A stretch of 64,000 bases of DNA from Ancylothrix sp036704045 (GCA_036704045.1 DATNQM010000005.1:124001-188000), one strand, 5' to 3'; counted from the first letter of the stretch, positions 33,863 through 44,203 are shown. Numbers and translations: made by a program. Notes: a model not told the origin generated them from the letters alone.

Positions 33863-35623
33863 TTAATAATGGATGCCGGTTTTGCGATAATGTACGGCTG
33901 TTACGCCTGTAGATTGCAACAATTGACCGTTATCTACAACGGCATAAATAATCCAATGATCGCCGGCTTCCATACGGTTTTGCACAGTGCATTCTAGGTA
34001 TGCAAGGGCATCTAAAATAATAGGACAACCATTTTCTGATTCTTTTGTTTCTAAACCGATAAATCTGTCTTCTCCAGGGGCAAAATTTTTCATAAAATGC
34101 TTACGAATTTGTTTGCCTTCTGCCAAAATATTGAGGACAAATTTATCGCCGGTGTGGGATAAAGATTCAACTGCGCGGTCTTTTGCTACCGCAATTGTTA
34201 ACCCTGGGGGGCTAAATGTTGCCTGTGATACCCATGATGCCAGCATTGCACTTGTGACATCGCCACGCCGTGCCGACATCACACAAAGTGAGCCAACTAC
34301 CCGGCCTAGTGCTTGAGCGGTACGGTCTCCCTGACCGGCAGTTGCCCCCTGACGCGGGGCGCGCAGACGCTGGGATTTTTTCAGTGCTTGTGCAAAATCT
34401 ATACCAATTTCTTCACACTGTTGTAGGATTGTACCGTTGGGTGTGAATTTAACTCGCAAGGGTTCAAATCCTAGTTTGTATCCAGAATCTCGCAATTTAT
34501 CAGCTACTAAATCTACAGCTTCTCCACTCCAACCGTAGGAACCAAATACACCTGCTAATTTATTTTTTGAGGCTGTAGATAGCACAAGACCTAAAGCAGT
34601 TTGTATAGGTGTTGGTGCATGACCGGCCAGTGTTGGAGTGCCAATAATAAACCCATCGCATTTTTCCACCGCCGCTTGAATTTCCGACGGTTCCGTAAAC
34701 TCAGAATTAATTGACTCTACCGCTACCCCAGATTTGGTAATGCCCTTGGCAATAGCTGAGGCGAGAATAGCTGTGTTGCCGTAAGCACTAGCATAAATTA
34801 GGGCAACTGTCAAGTTTTTTGTGTTTTGATCTTCTGACCATTTCCGATAAAGGTGTGACAGTTCCGTGAGGCCGTACTGAACCATTGGGCCATGACCAGG
34901 GGCGCAAAAATTAACTAACATTTTCCCTTCGTTATTTGGCGTCAAAAATTCAGCTAATTTATCAAGGGCTGTAAGAGTTTGTTTTGCTTGGGAAGCGTGT
35001 AAACAATCATAGTAAAAACGCCGGTCTTCGCTATAAACTTCCCAGCCTTCATCAAATACTTGATCGCCGCAAACATGAGCTCCAAAAAATTTATCTGTAA
35101 ATAGTATTTTAGTTTTTGGATCGTAGCTGCAAAGACTATCAGGCCATTTAGGAGTTGCGGTAGTAATAAACTGTAATTCGTGGCCTTGTCCAAGATCCAG
35201 CCGGTCTTCACCGCGCACAATTGCTATTTTTAATTCGATATTTTCAAAAAACTGCCGTAAGCTAATGGCCGCAGGGTTTGAACATACAAAAGTTATCTGA
35301 GGTGCTAATTCTAAAAGTGCTTTAAGGGTTGCACCTCGGTTTGGGTTAAAATGTCCGAGAATTACATAATCAATTTTGGTTAAATCAATTCGATTTTGTA
35401 GAGCTTCAAGATAAATTTTTGTGAAGGATTCTCCGGGGGGGTCGATGAGGGCAATTTTCTCGCGGATAATGGCAAAACTGTTAGCAGTTGTACCTTTAGC
35501 AAGAGAGTATTCTACTTCAAATTTTAGTCGATCCCAAGTGCGAGAACGCAAAATTAAGGTGTCTGTGCCGAGGTACATTGCTTGTACATCGCGGGGCTTT
35601 GTTGCGGTGAGAGTTGCTGGCAT
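33863..35623 (-). CDS. flv1: C-type flavodiiron protein Flv1
   Basis: 586 aa. Diiron beta-lactamase-like domain, flavodoxin domain (about 265-410, ALIYASAYGNTAILASAIA) and flavin-reductase domain (about 435-580, RRGDVTSAMLASWVSQATF). The first metal motif is degenerate: HFNPNR instead of H-x-E-x-D-H, and the later ligand regions read PKWPDS and FTDKFFG. Loss of these ligands is typical of Flv1. Flv1 and Flv3 act together in Mehler-like oxygen reduction downstream of photosystem I. It follows flv3 on the same strand after a 199-bp spacer rich in inverted repeats. Confidence 0.9.
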   Translation of the reverse strand: MPATLTATKPRDVQAMYLGTDTLILRSRTWDRLKFEVEYSLAKGTTANSFAIIREKIALIDPPGESFTKIYLEALQNRIDLTKIDYVILGHFNPNRGATLKALLELAPQITFVCSNPAAISLRQFFENIELKIAIVRGEDRLDLGQGHELQFITTATPKWPDSLCSYDPKTKILFTDKFFGAHVCGDQVFDEGWEVYSEDRRFYYDCLHASQAKQTLTALDKLAEFLTPNNEGKMLVNFCAPGHGPMVQYGLTELSHLYRKWSEDQNTKNLTVALIYASAYGNTAILASAIAKGITKSGVAVESINSEFTEPSEIQAAVEKCDGFIIGTPTLAGHAPTPIQTALGLVLSTASKNKLAGVFGSYGWSGEAVDLVADKLRDSGYKLGFEPLRVKFTPNGTILQQCEEIGIDFAQALKKSQRLRAPRQGATAGQGDRTAQALGRVVGSLCVMSARRGDVTSAMLASWVSQATFSPPGLTIAVAKDRAVESLSHTGDKFVLNILAEGKQIRKHFMKNFAPGEDRFIGLETKESENGCPIILDALAYLECTVQNRMEAGDHWIIYAVVDNGQLLQSTGVTAVHYRKTGIHY

Positions 35624-35651
35624 AGGTTTGGGTGGGTTGAGTTAATAAACA

Positions 35652-35822
35652 GCAGATAAATGCAGATGAAGAGGATAATTTTTGACCGGGATATTGAGTT
35701 TTATTTGACAAACAAAATATCAATATTCTTCGCCTTTATCTGCATTTATCTGCGGTTAAAAGTGTGGAGAAAATTAACCAGGTTTCTCAGAAAATTTATC
35801 CAATAAGAAACCTGGTTTTTAC
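35652..35822. repeat. Two inverted repeats between flv3 and flv1
   Basis: A 16-bp perfect inverted repeat (GCAGATAAATGCAGAT at 35652-35667, complement at 35738-35753) and a second hairpin (AACCAGGTTTCT / AGAAACCTGGTT, about 35777-35818) just after the flv3 stop. The latter is of the AGAAACC-GGTTTCT class common in filamentous cyanobacteria. Confidence 0.75.
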
Positions 35823-37544
35823 TTAATAGTGATTTCCAACTTTGCGATGGTGGACAGCCGGTAAGGCATCGGGGTTAGAAACTCGGCCAGTATCAACGGT
35901 TGCATAAACGATATGATGATCGCTTAATTCCATGCGACTTTGAACTTCGCACTCAAGGTAAGCGACAGCATCTGTAAGGATAGGACAACCATTATTTGCA
36001 GGTTGAATTTTGATGCCGGCAAATCGATCTGCACCAGGGGCAAAACGCTTTAAAAAGTGCTTCATCAAAGCTTGATAATTATCTTCTGCAAGCACGTTTA
36101 AAACGAATTTATCCCCAACGTGCATTAAGGCTTCAATGGCACGATCTTTTGCCACTGCAATGCTTAATCCCATCGGTTGAAAACTGGCTTGGGCTACCCA
36201 AGAAGCAAGCATGGCGCTATTAACTTCGCCTTTTTGAGCGGTAATAATATACAAGCCACCACTAAGCCTTCCCAAGGCTTTATCTAGTTCGCTATCTAGG
36301 GATTTCATTTGCTTAACGGCTTTATCACGAGTTAGCCATTGACCTAAGTCGGTACCGGCTTCATCGCAAAGCTTATAAGTAGAATCGTGGGGTGTTTCTT
36401 TGATTAAAATTGCGGGGAATGCTTCTTTTAATCCTAGTTCTTTAAATTTATTTCCCAGGGGATAAACTGAGAGGTCATCGCCACCGCCCGATTCAAATAA
36501 ACCAAAGGTTTGTTTATTGTTTGCACTGGCTAAAATTGTGCCAATAATTGCTTCAGCATTTGTGTCAGAAACGGGTGCTGCTGTAATAACAATACCGGCG
36601 GCTGTTTGGGCAAGTTCTCGTGCTTCTTGCGGTTCTGCTACTTTTAAATCCATCATTTCTACAGCAACGCCGGTTTTTGTAATACCGTGTGCAATGGCTT
36701 GAGAAAGCCGGTCACTGTAGCCGTAATCAGAATAGTAAAAAACGGCAACTGTAGTTTCTGCTTTTGTTTGTTCTTGGCTCCATTTTTTATAGCGTCCTGT
36801 TAGTTCAACGAGGTTATGACGCAATAGGGGCCCGTGTCCGGTGGCAATGGTTGTGATGTCTCCAAGTTCTGCCATGCGTTTCATTGCACCCAAAACAGAA
36901 CGAGCATTTGGTCCCATTAAACACTCGTAATAAAAATGATAATCTGCTTCGATATCACTTAGATTTTCGTCGTAGGTTTTATCGGAACAGTAGTGCATTC
37001 CAAAGGCGTCGCAGGTGAATAAAATCTGCGTTTTGGAATCATAAGTGAAGATGGTATCTGGCCAATGTAAGTTAGGGGCCGAGACAAATTCGAGGATATG
37101 ATCGTTGCCTAAATCGAGTTTGTCGCCGTTTTTTACTTGGATGGTTTTAAACGGTTGATGGACGAGATTTTCTAAGAATTGAATGGCAACTTTTGACCCT
37201 ACAATTGTTGCTTGAGGTGCGAGGTTTAAGACATCTTTTACAAGGCCACTATGGTCTGGTTCAGTGTGGCTAATAATGATGTAATCGATGGTGGTGGGGT
37301 CAATTTCGCCGGTGAGGGTGTCTAGGTAAAGTTGGCGAAATTTTGCGTGGGATGTATCGACAAGGGCGATTTTTTCGCCGCGAATGATGAAAGAGTTGTA
37401 TGTAGTGCCGTTTTTTAGGCCAAATTCGATATCAAAGCGGTCACGATCCCAGTCTAGGGAACGGATAGCGGTTGTGTCGCTGGCAATTTCAGATTTTTCG
37501 ATTGTCAGCCGGCGTTGTTGCACTCGGTCGGTGAGAGCTACCAT
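35823..37544 (-). CDS. flv3: C-type flavodiiron protein Flv3
   Basis: 573 aa, same three domains as Flv1. The diiron site is canonical: SHTEPDHSG (H-x-E-x-D-H), a histidine in PNLHWPD, the aspartate in FTCDAFGMH and ATGHGPLLRH. Flavodoxin domain from about 265 (VAVFYYSDYGYSDRLSQAIA); flavin-reductase domain near the C-terminus (QKGEVNSAMLASWVAQASF). Together with the next gene this is the Flv1/Flv3 pair. Flv4 also keeps canonical ligands, but the Flv1 neighbour and lack of an sll0218-like gene favour Flv3. The ATG is preceded by GGAGGCC. Confidence 0.92.
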   Translation of the reverse strand: MVALTDRVQQRRLTIEKSEIASDTTAIRSLDWDRDRFDIEFGLKNGTTYNSFIIRGEKIALVDTSHAKFRQLYLDTLTGEIDPTTIDYIIISHTEPDHSGLVKDVLNLAPQATIVGSKVAIQFLENLVHQPFKTIQVKNGDKLDLGNDHILEFVSAPNLHWPDTIFTYDSKTQILFTCDAFGMHYCSDKTYDENLSDIEADYHFYYECLMGPNARSVLGAMKRMAELGDITTIATGHGPLLRHNLVELTGRYKKWSQEQTKAETTVAVFYYSDYGYSDRLSQAIAHGITKTGVAVEMMDLKVAEPQEARELAQTAAGIVITAAPVSDTNAEAIIGTILASANNKQTFGLFESGGGDDLSVYPLGNKFKELGLKEAFPAILIKETPHDSTYKLCDEAGTDLGQWLTRDKAVKQMKSLDSELDKALGRLSGGLYIITAQKGEVNSAMLASWVAQASFQPMGLSIAVAKDRAIEALMHVGDKFVLNVLAEDNYQALMKHFLKRFAPGADRFAGIKIQPANNGCPILTDAVAYLECEVQSRMELSDHHIVYATVDTGRVSNPDALPAVHHRKVGNHY

Positions 37545-37712
37545 CGGGCCTCCTTTTGGGGTTTTGGATTAGAGGTCTTTCACATATTGTTACATAGTTT
37601 ATTTGTTAAGGTTTATGCAATATCCTATGGAAATTCCTATGGTTTAGTTAAGCTGGACAAAACTTTGGGGGGTTTGGGGGCTGTGGCCCGAAAGTTTTGG
37701 TAGTTGCCGGTT

Positions 37713-40700
37713 TTAGGAGTGGTTTCTGGGGGTGAGGTCTTTTTTGAGTGGAGAATTTTCTTCGTCAACAGGTGAATGTTCTTTGATTGTTTGACCGTTC
37801 AAATGACCGTTATTTGATGAATTTTGAGAGGGCTTTGGTTTTTTTATTTTGTCTTGCAACGACACAATAATTATATACAAAACCGGCACAATAAATAAGC
37901 TTAAAAATGTTGAAACTACCATCCCCCCCGCAATGGCATTTCCTAAAGAACGTCGGGAAGCTGCACCGGCCCCTTCAGGATTAATCAAGGGCGTAATTCC
38001 TAAAATAAACGAAAGAGATGTCATCAAAATAGGCCGCAAACGTTCTTGGGATGCTTCAACGGCGGCTTTTGTAATTGATAAACCTTCCTGTCGTAGTTGA
38101 TTGGCAAATTCTACAATTAAAATTGCATTTTTACTTGCCAAACCAATCAACATTACTAAACCAATTTGGCAATAAACATCATTGGATAAACCTCTGCTCA
38201 TTTGTGCTAATAGTGCGCCAAAAATTGCCAGGGGAACTGATAGCAAAATAATCAATGGATCAACATAGTTTTCATACTGCGCGGCTAAGACTAAAAACAC
38301 CAATAGCAAGCCCAAACCAAAAATAATTGGCGCTTGACCTCCTGATTCTATTTCCTCTAAAGAAGTACCTGACCATTCATAGCCAAAACCAGGGGCTAAT
38401 ACTTGTTTAGCAACTTTTTCCATTGCTTGCAGAGCTTGTCCTGAACTGGCGCCGGGTGCCGGTGAACCATTAATTTCTATTGAGCGAAATAAGTTGTAGT
38501 GAGTAATAGTTTGCGCCCCAACTGTTGAGGTAACTTTTACCAAACTACTCAGCGGGATTATCTGTTGATTTTGAGCGCGGACAAATAATTTTCCAATATC
38601 TTCAGGGTTGGAACGAAACTGTTGATCGGCCTGGACATACACTCGATAATTGCGGTCTTGCAAAGTAAAGTCATTGACATATTGGCTACCTAATGCTGTT
38701 TGCAAAGTGCTAAAAATATCATTGATTGAAACTTGTAGAGACTTAGCTTTGTTGCGGTCAACTTCTACTAATAATTGAGGAGTATTTGCCGCAAAAGTGC
38801 TAAAAACTGCTTGTAAACCAGGGGTTTGATTTGCTTGCTTTAAAATGCCTCCCATTGCTTGCAATAAAGCATTTAATTCGCTTCCTCCCCGGCGGTCTTG
38901 GAGTTGAAATTGAAAGCCTCCAAATTGTCCTAAGCCTTGAATGGCGGGCGGGTTAACCGGCACCACTCTTGCCTCGGTAATTGCCCCAAATTGAGCGCGT
39001 AACTTACCTAAAATCGCCTGAATTGATTGGTCTTCATTTTTGCGTTCTTTCCAAGGTTTTAAGGTGGTAAAAATAATTCCACTATTGGCGGTACTACCAC
39101 TAAAACCAAAGCCTCCTACTGTAAAAGTTCCCAACACTTCCGGTAGTTCAAGAATTTCTTTTTCTACTCTATCCATTACTTGCTGAGTGTATTGCAAGGA
39201 AACGCCTTGAGGGCCTTGAATAATTGTTAAAAAATAGCCTTGATCTTCTTCAGGAATAAATGCGGTGGGTACAGTGACATAAAGCCAAGCTGTTAATCCT
39301 AATGAAACAATAAATAAACCAAGAACAAACAATTTAATTTTGCTTAGGAAAAACAAAAATTCTCGGTACTGTTTGCGAATCCAATCTAAACCTTTATTAA
39401 ATTTATCAAAAAACCAACCAATCGGCCCACTAAAGGTCTTGCGGCGGCGTAACATTAGGGCGGAAAGCGATGGAGTTAGGGTGATTGCCATGAACGTAGA
39501 AATGGCAACAGAAAAGGCAATTGTTAATGCAAATTGTTTATAAAGTGCGCCGGTGGTACCGGGGAAAAAAGCCACCGGCACAAACACTGCCATTAATACT
39601 AAAGATGTGGCAATAACTGCGCTGAAAAGTTCGCGCATTGCTTCGGATGCTGCTTCGCGGGGACTCATTCCTTGATGGATAAGCCGGTCAATATTTTCGA
39701 CAACAATAATTGCATCGTCTACTACTAAGCCGGTGGCTAAGGTTAAACCAAACAAAGATAAGCTATTAATGGAAAAATTAAAAACCTTAATAAAAGCAAA
39801 GGTTCCAATCAAAGAAATGGGAATTGCAATAGTCGGAATTAAAGTGGTGCGCCAATCTTGTAAAAATACAAAAATCACAATCACCACTAACACAATTGCT
39901 TCAAATAATGTTTTGACAACTTCTGCTAAAGATTCTTCCACAAAAGCAGTCGTATCCAGGGCTAATTGATATTTCAAACCAGGGGGAAATCTTGTAGCTA
40001 AATTTGCCATTTCTGCTTTAACTGCTTTGGCAACATCTAAGGCATTACTTCCTGGTAATTGATAAATTCCTAACCCTACTGCATCATTACCGCGAAATCT
40101 TAAAAACGAGTTATAATTTTCCGCTCCTAGTTCAGCACGTCCAACATCTTTTAATTTTACTAAAGTACCATTTTCATCGGTTTTTAAAACTAATTCTTCA
40201 AATTGTTTGGCATCTGTTAACCGGCTAACTGCTCGCAAATCAAGCTGATACATTTGCCCTTTTGGTGCCGGTTCTGTACCAATTTTACCAGCCCCAACTT
40301 GTATATTTTGCTCACTTAAAGCTCTGCTAATATCTTGGGGAGTTAAACCTCTTGCAGCAAGTTGGTTTGGATCTAACCACACTCGCATTGCATACCGACG
40401 TTCCCCAAAAATCCTAACATCTCCAACACCTTTAACTCGCTTTACAGCATCAGCCAAATAAAGGTCAGCATAGTTACTTAAAAAGATATTATCATATTGG
40501 TTATTTTCGCTAAATAAACCAATTGCTAATAAAATACTCGTTGATTGTTTAGTAACTCTAACACCTGTTCTTTGGACAGCTTCTGGTAATTGGGGTTGAG
40601 CAACAGAAACACGATTTTGAATATCAACAGCAGCAATATCCTTGTTTCGGGAAGCATCAAAAGTAGCAGTAATATTACTAGTGCCATCATTACTGCTACT

Positions 40701-40943
40701 AGAAGTTAAATATTTTAAGCCTTCAATACCATTAATTTGACGTTCCAATATATTTGTGACCGCATTTTCAACAACCTCTGCACTAGCGCCGGTGTAGTTG
40801 GCCGTAACGCTAATTTGGGTGGGGCTAATATCAGGAAAACGAGCCACCGGCAACACCGTAATACTAATCGCTCCAACGATTACTATTAGCAGAGCGCAAA
40901 CGGTTGCAAACACAGGTCTTTTAATAAAAAAATCGGCAAACAT
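37713..40943 (-). CDS. RND multidrug efflux transporter, HAE1/AcrB type
   Basis: 1076 aa. Starts MFADFFIKRPVFATVCALLI (TM1) and has the twelve-segment RND layout with two large periplasmic loops. Proton-relay aspartates are in TM4 (GLVVDDAIIVVENI) and the TM10 lysine in ASKNAILIVEFAN. A charged C-terminal tail of about 50 residues is cytoplasmic. It forms an inner-membrane pump with the upstream membrane-fusion protein; the outer-membrane channel must be encoded elsewhere. Substrate is unknown. It ends 168 bp after the flv3 start, same strand but likely a separate transcript. Confidence 0.92.
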   Translation of the reverse strand: MFADFFIKRPVFATVCALLIVIVGAISITVLPVARFPDISPTQISVTANYTGASAEVVENAVTNILERQINGIEGLKYLTSSSSNDGTSNITATFDASRNKDIAAVDIQNRVSVAQPQLPEAVQRTGVRVTKQSTSILLAIGLFSENNQYDNIFLSNYADLYLADAVKRVKGVGDVRIFGERRYAMRVWLDPNQLAARGLTPQDISRALSEQNIQVGAGKIGTEPAPKGQMYQLDLRAVSRLTDAKQFEELVLKTDENGTLVKLKDVGRAELGAENYNSFLRFRGNDAVGLGIYQLPGSNALDVAKAVKAEMANLATRFPPGLKYQLALDTTAFVEESLAEVVKTLFEAIVLVVIVIFVFLQDWRTTLIPTIAIPISLIGTFAFIKVFNFSINSLSLFGLTLATGLVVDDAIIVVENIDRLIHQGMSPREAASEAMRELFSAVIATSLVLMAVFVPVAFFPGTTGALYKQFALTIAFSVAISTFMAITLTPSLSALMLRRRKTFSGPIGWFFDKFNKGLDWIRKQYREFLFFLSKIKLFVLGLFIVSLGLTAWLYVTVPTAFIPEEDQGYFLTIIQGPQGVSLQYTQQVMDRVEKEILELPEVLGTFTVGGFGFSGSTANSGIIFTTLKPWKERKNEDQSIQAILGKLRAQFGAITEARVVPVNPPAIQGLGQFGGFQFQLQDRRGGSELNALLQAMGGILKQANQTPGLQAVFSTFAANTPQLLVEVDRNKAKSLQVSINDIFSTLQTALGSQYVNDFTLQDRNYRVYVQADQQFRSNPEDIGKLFVRAQNQQIIPLSSLVKVTSTVGAQTITHYNLFRSIEINGSPAPGASSGQALQAMEKVAKQVLAPGFGYEWSGTSLEEIESGGQAPIIFGLGLLLVFLVLAAQYENYVDPLIILLSVPLAIFGALLAQMSRGLSNDVYCQIGLVMLIGLASKNAILIVEFANQLRQEGLSITKAAVEASQERLRPILMTSLSFILGITPLINPEGAGAASRRSLGNAIAGGMVVSTFLSLFIVPVLYIIIVSLQDKIKKPKPSQNSSNNGHLNGQTIKEHSPVDEENSPLKKDLTPRNHS

Positions 40944-41102
40944 TAGTTTTTTCTCTGTAATTTTTTCGTTATCAATAGTCCTTCAAAACCTGCATAAAAA
41001 TTGCTGTAGGGGCCGTGTCCCCCAATGGCGCAGACATCCCGCCTACGATTGTCAGCGTACCGGCCAGAATTTCAGAAAAACCGGCCCTAAACCAAAACAA
41101 AA

Positions 41103-42791
41103 TTAGTTCGGTTTTTGTTCAGGAATTGGCATCTCTGTTTCAGGCATAATCGGGGCTTTATCCGTTAAATTTAAAAGCCCAGATGTGATGACTTTTTCGC
41201 CTGGTTTGATACCATCTAAAACCTGGTAATTATTACCTTGAATATTTCCCAGTTTCACCGGCTTTTGATGAGCAACTAGTTGATTTTTTTCATTTTTTTC
41301 TGCCACAAAAACAAAAGTTTCTCCTCCGAGGCGAGAAATAGCATTTACCGGCACCACAATTCCGGGCCGGTTCGCCCAAATAATCCTGGTTTGAATCAAT
41401 TGTTGATTAAGCAAATTGCCATTAAAATTGCCAAAATTTGCCTTCACTAAAATTGATTGCGAAGTAGCATTAACCTCTGGAGAAATAAAACTAATAGTGC
41501 CGGTGGCAATAGGTTGACGCAAACTATCCAACATTTGCACCGGCAGCCCTTCCCGCAATTGATTAGCACGTTCGAGAGGTACAGAAATTCGTAACTCTAA
41601 AGCACTATTTTGAATAAGGCTAGTGATTTTATCTCCTTTTTTGACATAATCTCCCACTTTCACCGGCATATCGCCAATTTTACCCGTAAACGGAGCAATT
41701 ACAGCCGATCTTGCCACAGCAGCCTCAATATTTCTTACCTGAGCAACCGCCTGGGCCACTTGTGCTTCAGCTTGTTCGATTTGTTCAGGACGAGTGCCGT
41801 TTTCTACCAAATTCAAAGCTTGCTGTTGTTGTTCCAGCGCTGCTTTTAAACGATCAATTTCCGAACCTCGGCTTTTATTAACTTCTTCTAATCGTTTTTG
41901 GGCTTGGTTAAGTCTCGCCTCAGCGCTGCGATTTTCCTTGACATATTGATCCAATGTATCTTGAGAAATTACCCCTTCAGTAGCCAAATCTTGATAACGG
42001 TTGACGCGCTGACTCGCCAACTCAGCATCCGCTTTTGCTGATTCCAGTTGCGCTTCCGCTTGGGCGATTTCTGCCGGACGAGCGCCGGTGGTAGCATCTT
42101 GCAAACTAGCCTCGGCTTGCAAAACAGCAGCTTTAGCCCTCGCAATTTCTTCTGGTCGGCTGCCTGCTTCTAATTCTTTAAGGCGCGCTTCCGCAGCCAG
42201 CTGGTTAGCCTTAGCAGATCGCAGTTGTGCTTCCAAGTCGGCGCTTTCCAAACGAGCAACCACATCACCTTCTGCAACGCTATCACCGGCTTTCACATAA
42301 ATTTGCCGAATATTCCCGTCAAGTTCGGATCGCAGATCCACCGCTTCTGTCGCTTCAAGAGTGCCAGGATATTCGCTGCTATCTTCCACATTTGTAGTTT
42401 GGGCTTCTTGCAGTTTAACTGGCACCATTCGCGGCATACCGGCACCGGCCGGTGGTTTGGCGGCGCTTTGACTACGCTGCCACCACAGCCACCCTCCCCC
42501 GGCACCACCAGCCAACAACAACACTGCGATCAGCGGTAGCCACCAGCTTTTTTTCGATGGCGGTTTTTTATAATCCTCTGGAGACAATTCCCCTGTCGTT
42601 GTCCCCGCCATCGTCGGCGCATCCACCAAAACTTTACCATTTTCTGGGTGCAATCCCCCCGTCATAGCCTCCTCCATCGTAGGCGTAGAAACGGCGCTAC
42701 CCCTACTATCCCTAATCTCTAGGTTGGCATTTTCTACCACCTCAGCAGTGGTTTTCTGTTCAGATGTTGAATAGTTATTTCTTTGCGTCAT
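41103..42791 (-). CDS. RND-pump membrane-fusion protein (HlyD/AcrA family)
   Basis: 562 aa. About 80 residues of cytoplasmic tail contain two similar PTM-E/T-GEL-PE segments; a single TM follows (WWLPLIAVLLLAGGAGGGWLWW). The lipoyl halves flank a long alpha-helical hairpin that carries repeated units of the form G-x-RPEEIAxAxA (GSRPEEIARAKAAV, GARPAEIAQAEAQL, GTRPEQIEQAEAQV). The C-terminal beta-barrel begins near SALELRISVPLERANQL. It links the RND pump to an outer-membrane channel. It lies between padR and the pump gene on the same strand, 159 bp before the pump. Confidence 0.9.
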   Translation of the reverse strand: MTQRNNYSTSEQKTTAEVVENANLEIRDSRGSAVSTPTMEEAMTGGLHPENGKVLVDAPTMAGTTTGELSPEDYKKPPSKKSWWLPLIAVLLLAGGAGGGWLWWQRSQSAAKPPAGAGMPRMVPVKLQEAQTTNVEDSSEYPGTLEATEAVDLRSELDGNIRQIYVKAGDSVAEGDVVARLESADLEAQLRSAKANQLAAEARLKELEAGSRPEEIARAKAAVLQAEASLQDATTGARPAEIAQAEAQLESAKADAELASQRVNRYQDLATEGVISQDTLDQYVKENRSAEARLNQAQKRLEEVNKSRGSEIDRLKAALEQQQQALNLVENGTRPEQIEQAEAQVAQAVAQVRNIEAAVARSAVIAPFTGKIGDMPVKVGDYVKKGDKITSLIQNSALELRISVPLERANQLREGLPVQMLDSLRQPIATGTISFISPEVNATSQSILVKANFGNFNGNLLNQQLIQTRIIWANRPGIVVPVNAISRLGGETFVFVAEKNEKNQLVAHQKPVKLGNIQGNNYQVLDGIKPGEKVITSGLLNLTDKAPIMPETEMPIPEQKPN

Positions 42792-42991
42792 TGTTTTTTG
42801 TATTGCTAAGTACCTTATTCTTTAACTCGGTTTAATTTCTTTACTTTTATTTCCCTAATTTTTACTTGTTCCTAGGGGCTTTTTTTATCTCTCTTAGGTA
42901 TTAATTTATATAAATATTTGATGAGATTCGATTGCCCCTGATTTTTTACCACTTTTTATCTATCTCCCTTAACTTTTACCAGACTTTTTCA

Positions 42992-43558
42992 TCAAGAAAC
43001 TGTTTCTAGGCAAGATTGATATTTATCATTTACCGAGAGAATAAAATACTCCTTAGTCAATTGCTCTTTTACCCATTGAATTTCCATGCTAAGCTCTTTA
43101 AAACATCTATTCATAGCTTCTTGTTGATAGGAACCAACCGGAGCAAATTCTGATTTTTGCTCATGCAAATATTCCTCACGCAGTCGGCATACCATCAGCC
43201 TATGTTCTAATAATTTAATGCGTTCTTCTGGCTCTAAATCATTAAAAAAGAAATATTTAATATAAAACCGTGAACGACTATTTACCCAACTTTCTTGGGG
43301 GTGAGATTGCATTTGTTTACGCCACACATTTCGTCCTTGTTCGGTAATTTCGTAAATTTTGCGACTAGGACCGGCTTGAGAAGCTTCTTCTTCTCCTGCA
43401 ATGATATCGCCCCGCTTTTCCAGGCGTTTTAGTAGCGGATAAATAGCACCATAATTAACACTAATGCAGCTTCCCATAAAGACTTCTAGCTGTTGTTTTA
43501 GCCGGTAGCCGTGTAGAGGTTGGCGTTGCAATAAACCCAAAGCCGATAGTTCAAGCAT
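42992..43558 (-). CDS. PadR-family transcriptional regulator
   Basis: 188 aa. N-terminal winged helix (LELSALGLLQRQPLHGYRLKQQL, YGAIYPLLKRLEKRGDI) and a C-terminal Vir-like helical domain. The family usually represses efflux genes until a ligand binds. Position just upstream of the membrane-fusion and RND genes, with a 200-bp gap, suggests it controls that pump. Confidence 0.88.
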   Translation of the reverse strand: MLELSALGLLQRQPLHGYRLKQQLEVFMGSCISVNYGAIYPLLKRLEKRGDIIAGEEEASQAGPSRKIYEITEQGRNVWRKQMQSHPQESWVNSRSRFYIKYFFFNDLEPEERIKLLEHRLMVCRLREEYLHEQKSEFAPVGSYQQEAMNRCFKELSMEIQWVKEQLTKEYFILSVNDKYQSCLETVS

Positions 43559-43769
43559 TTATATCAACCTGTAATAGCTAAGGTCTAAATCTACCTATAG
43601 CACAGCCTCGGCTAAAAAGAGGAGGGCCACTTAACAAATCTTTACAAAACTATCCTGATGGGTTCGATTGTTAGGTTTCTTTTGACAAAATTGCGTTTAT
43701 AGCCTTTTATTAGGGATAAAATTCTTTAATTTTTGACTTAAAAAACCTCTAATTATATTAAGTTTAAGT

Positions 43770-44093
43770 TTAAGAAATTGATGTTTCTTTTTTGATAAAA
43801 TTTTCAATCCAGAGCAACCAATCTTGATAAGATATTCCTTTAGAAGTAGGATTATAAAAACAGCCTAGTTCGTGTATTAAAAACTTTTTTAATCGTTTTT
43901 CTGAAAAATTCATAGCTAACAATTGAGTGATTTCTGTGATAGTTTGCTTTACAGCAGTTAAGGAAGATTCTTGTAAGTAATTACGGATTATCCCTTCATC
44001 TTCCTGGGCTTCCAAATCCCAGTCTTGATGAAAATACGCACCAAAAAATTGAAAGAGATACGGAAATTTATTTGCTGTCATAGTTTTACACAT
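43770..44093 (-). CDS. Orphan CdiI-type immunity protein
   Basis: 107 aa. FPYLFQFFGAYFHQDWDLE, then ELGCFYNPTSKGISYQDWL near the end, match the contact-dependent growth-inhibition immunity family (CdiI_2). Family members neutralise a cognate CdiA toxin tip in sister cells. No CdiA, CdiB or toxin fragment lies in the neighbourhood, so it is an orphan. Start is ATG 44093, or Met5 at 44081. No clear ribosome site. Confidence 0.72.
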   Translation of the reverse strand: MCKTMTANKFPYLFQFFGAYFHQDWDLEAQEDEGIIRNYLQESSLTAVKQTITEITQLLAMNFSEKRLKKFLIHELGCFYNPTSKGISYQDWLLWIENFIKKETSIS

Positions 44094-44203
44094 AAAAAAT
44101 TAATTGTTTTTGTAAATAAATAGAGATATTAAAAGGTTTATTTTAAATCCTAAAAAATTAGTTTTTCAAAACAACTTAAATTTAAATGCCTACCTTTTTA
44201 AAA

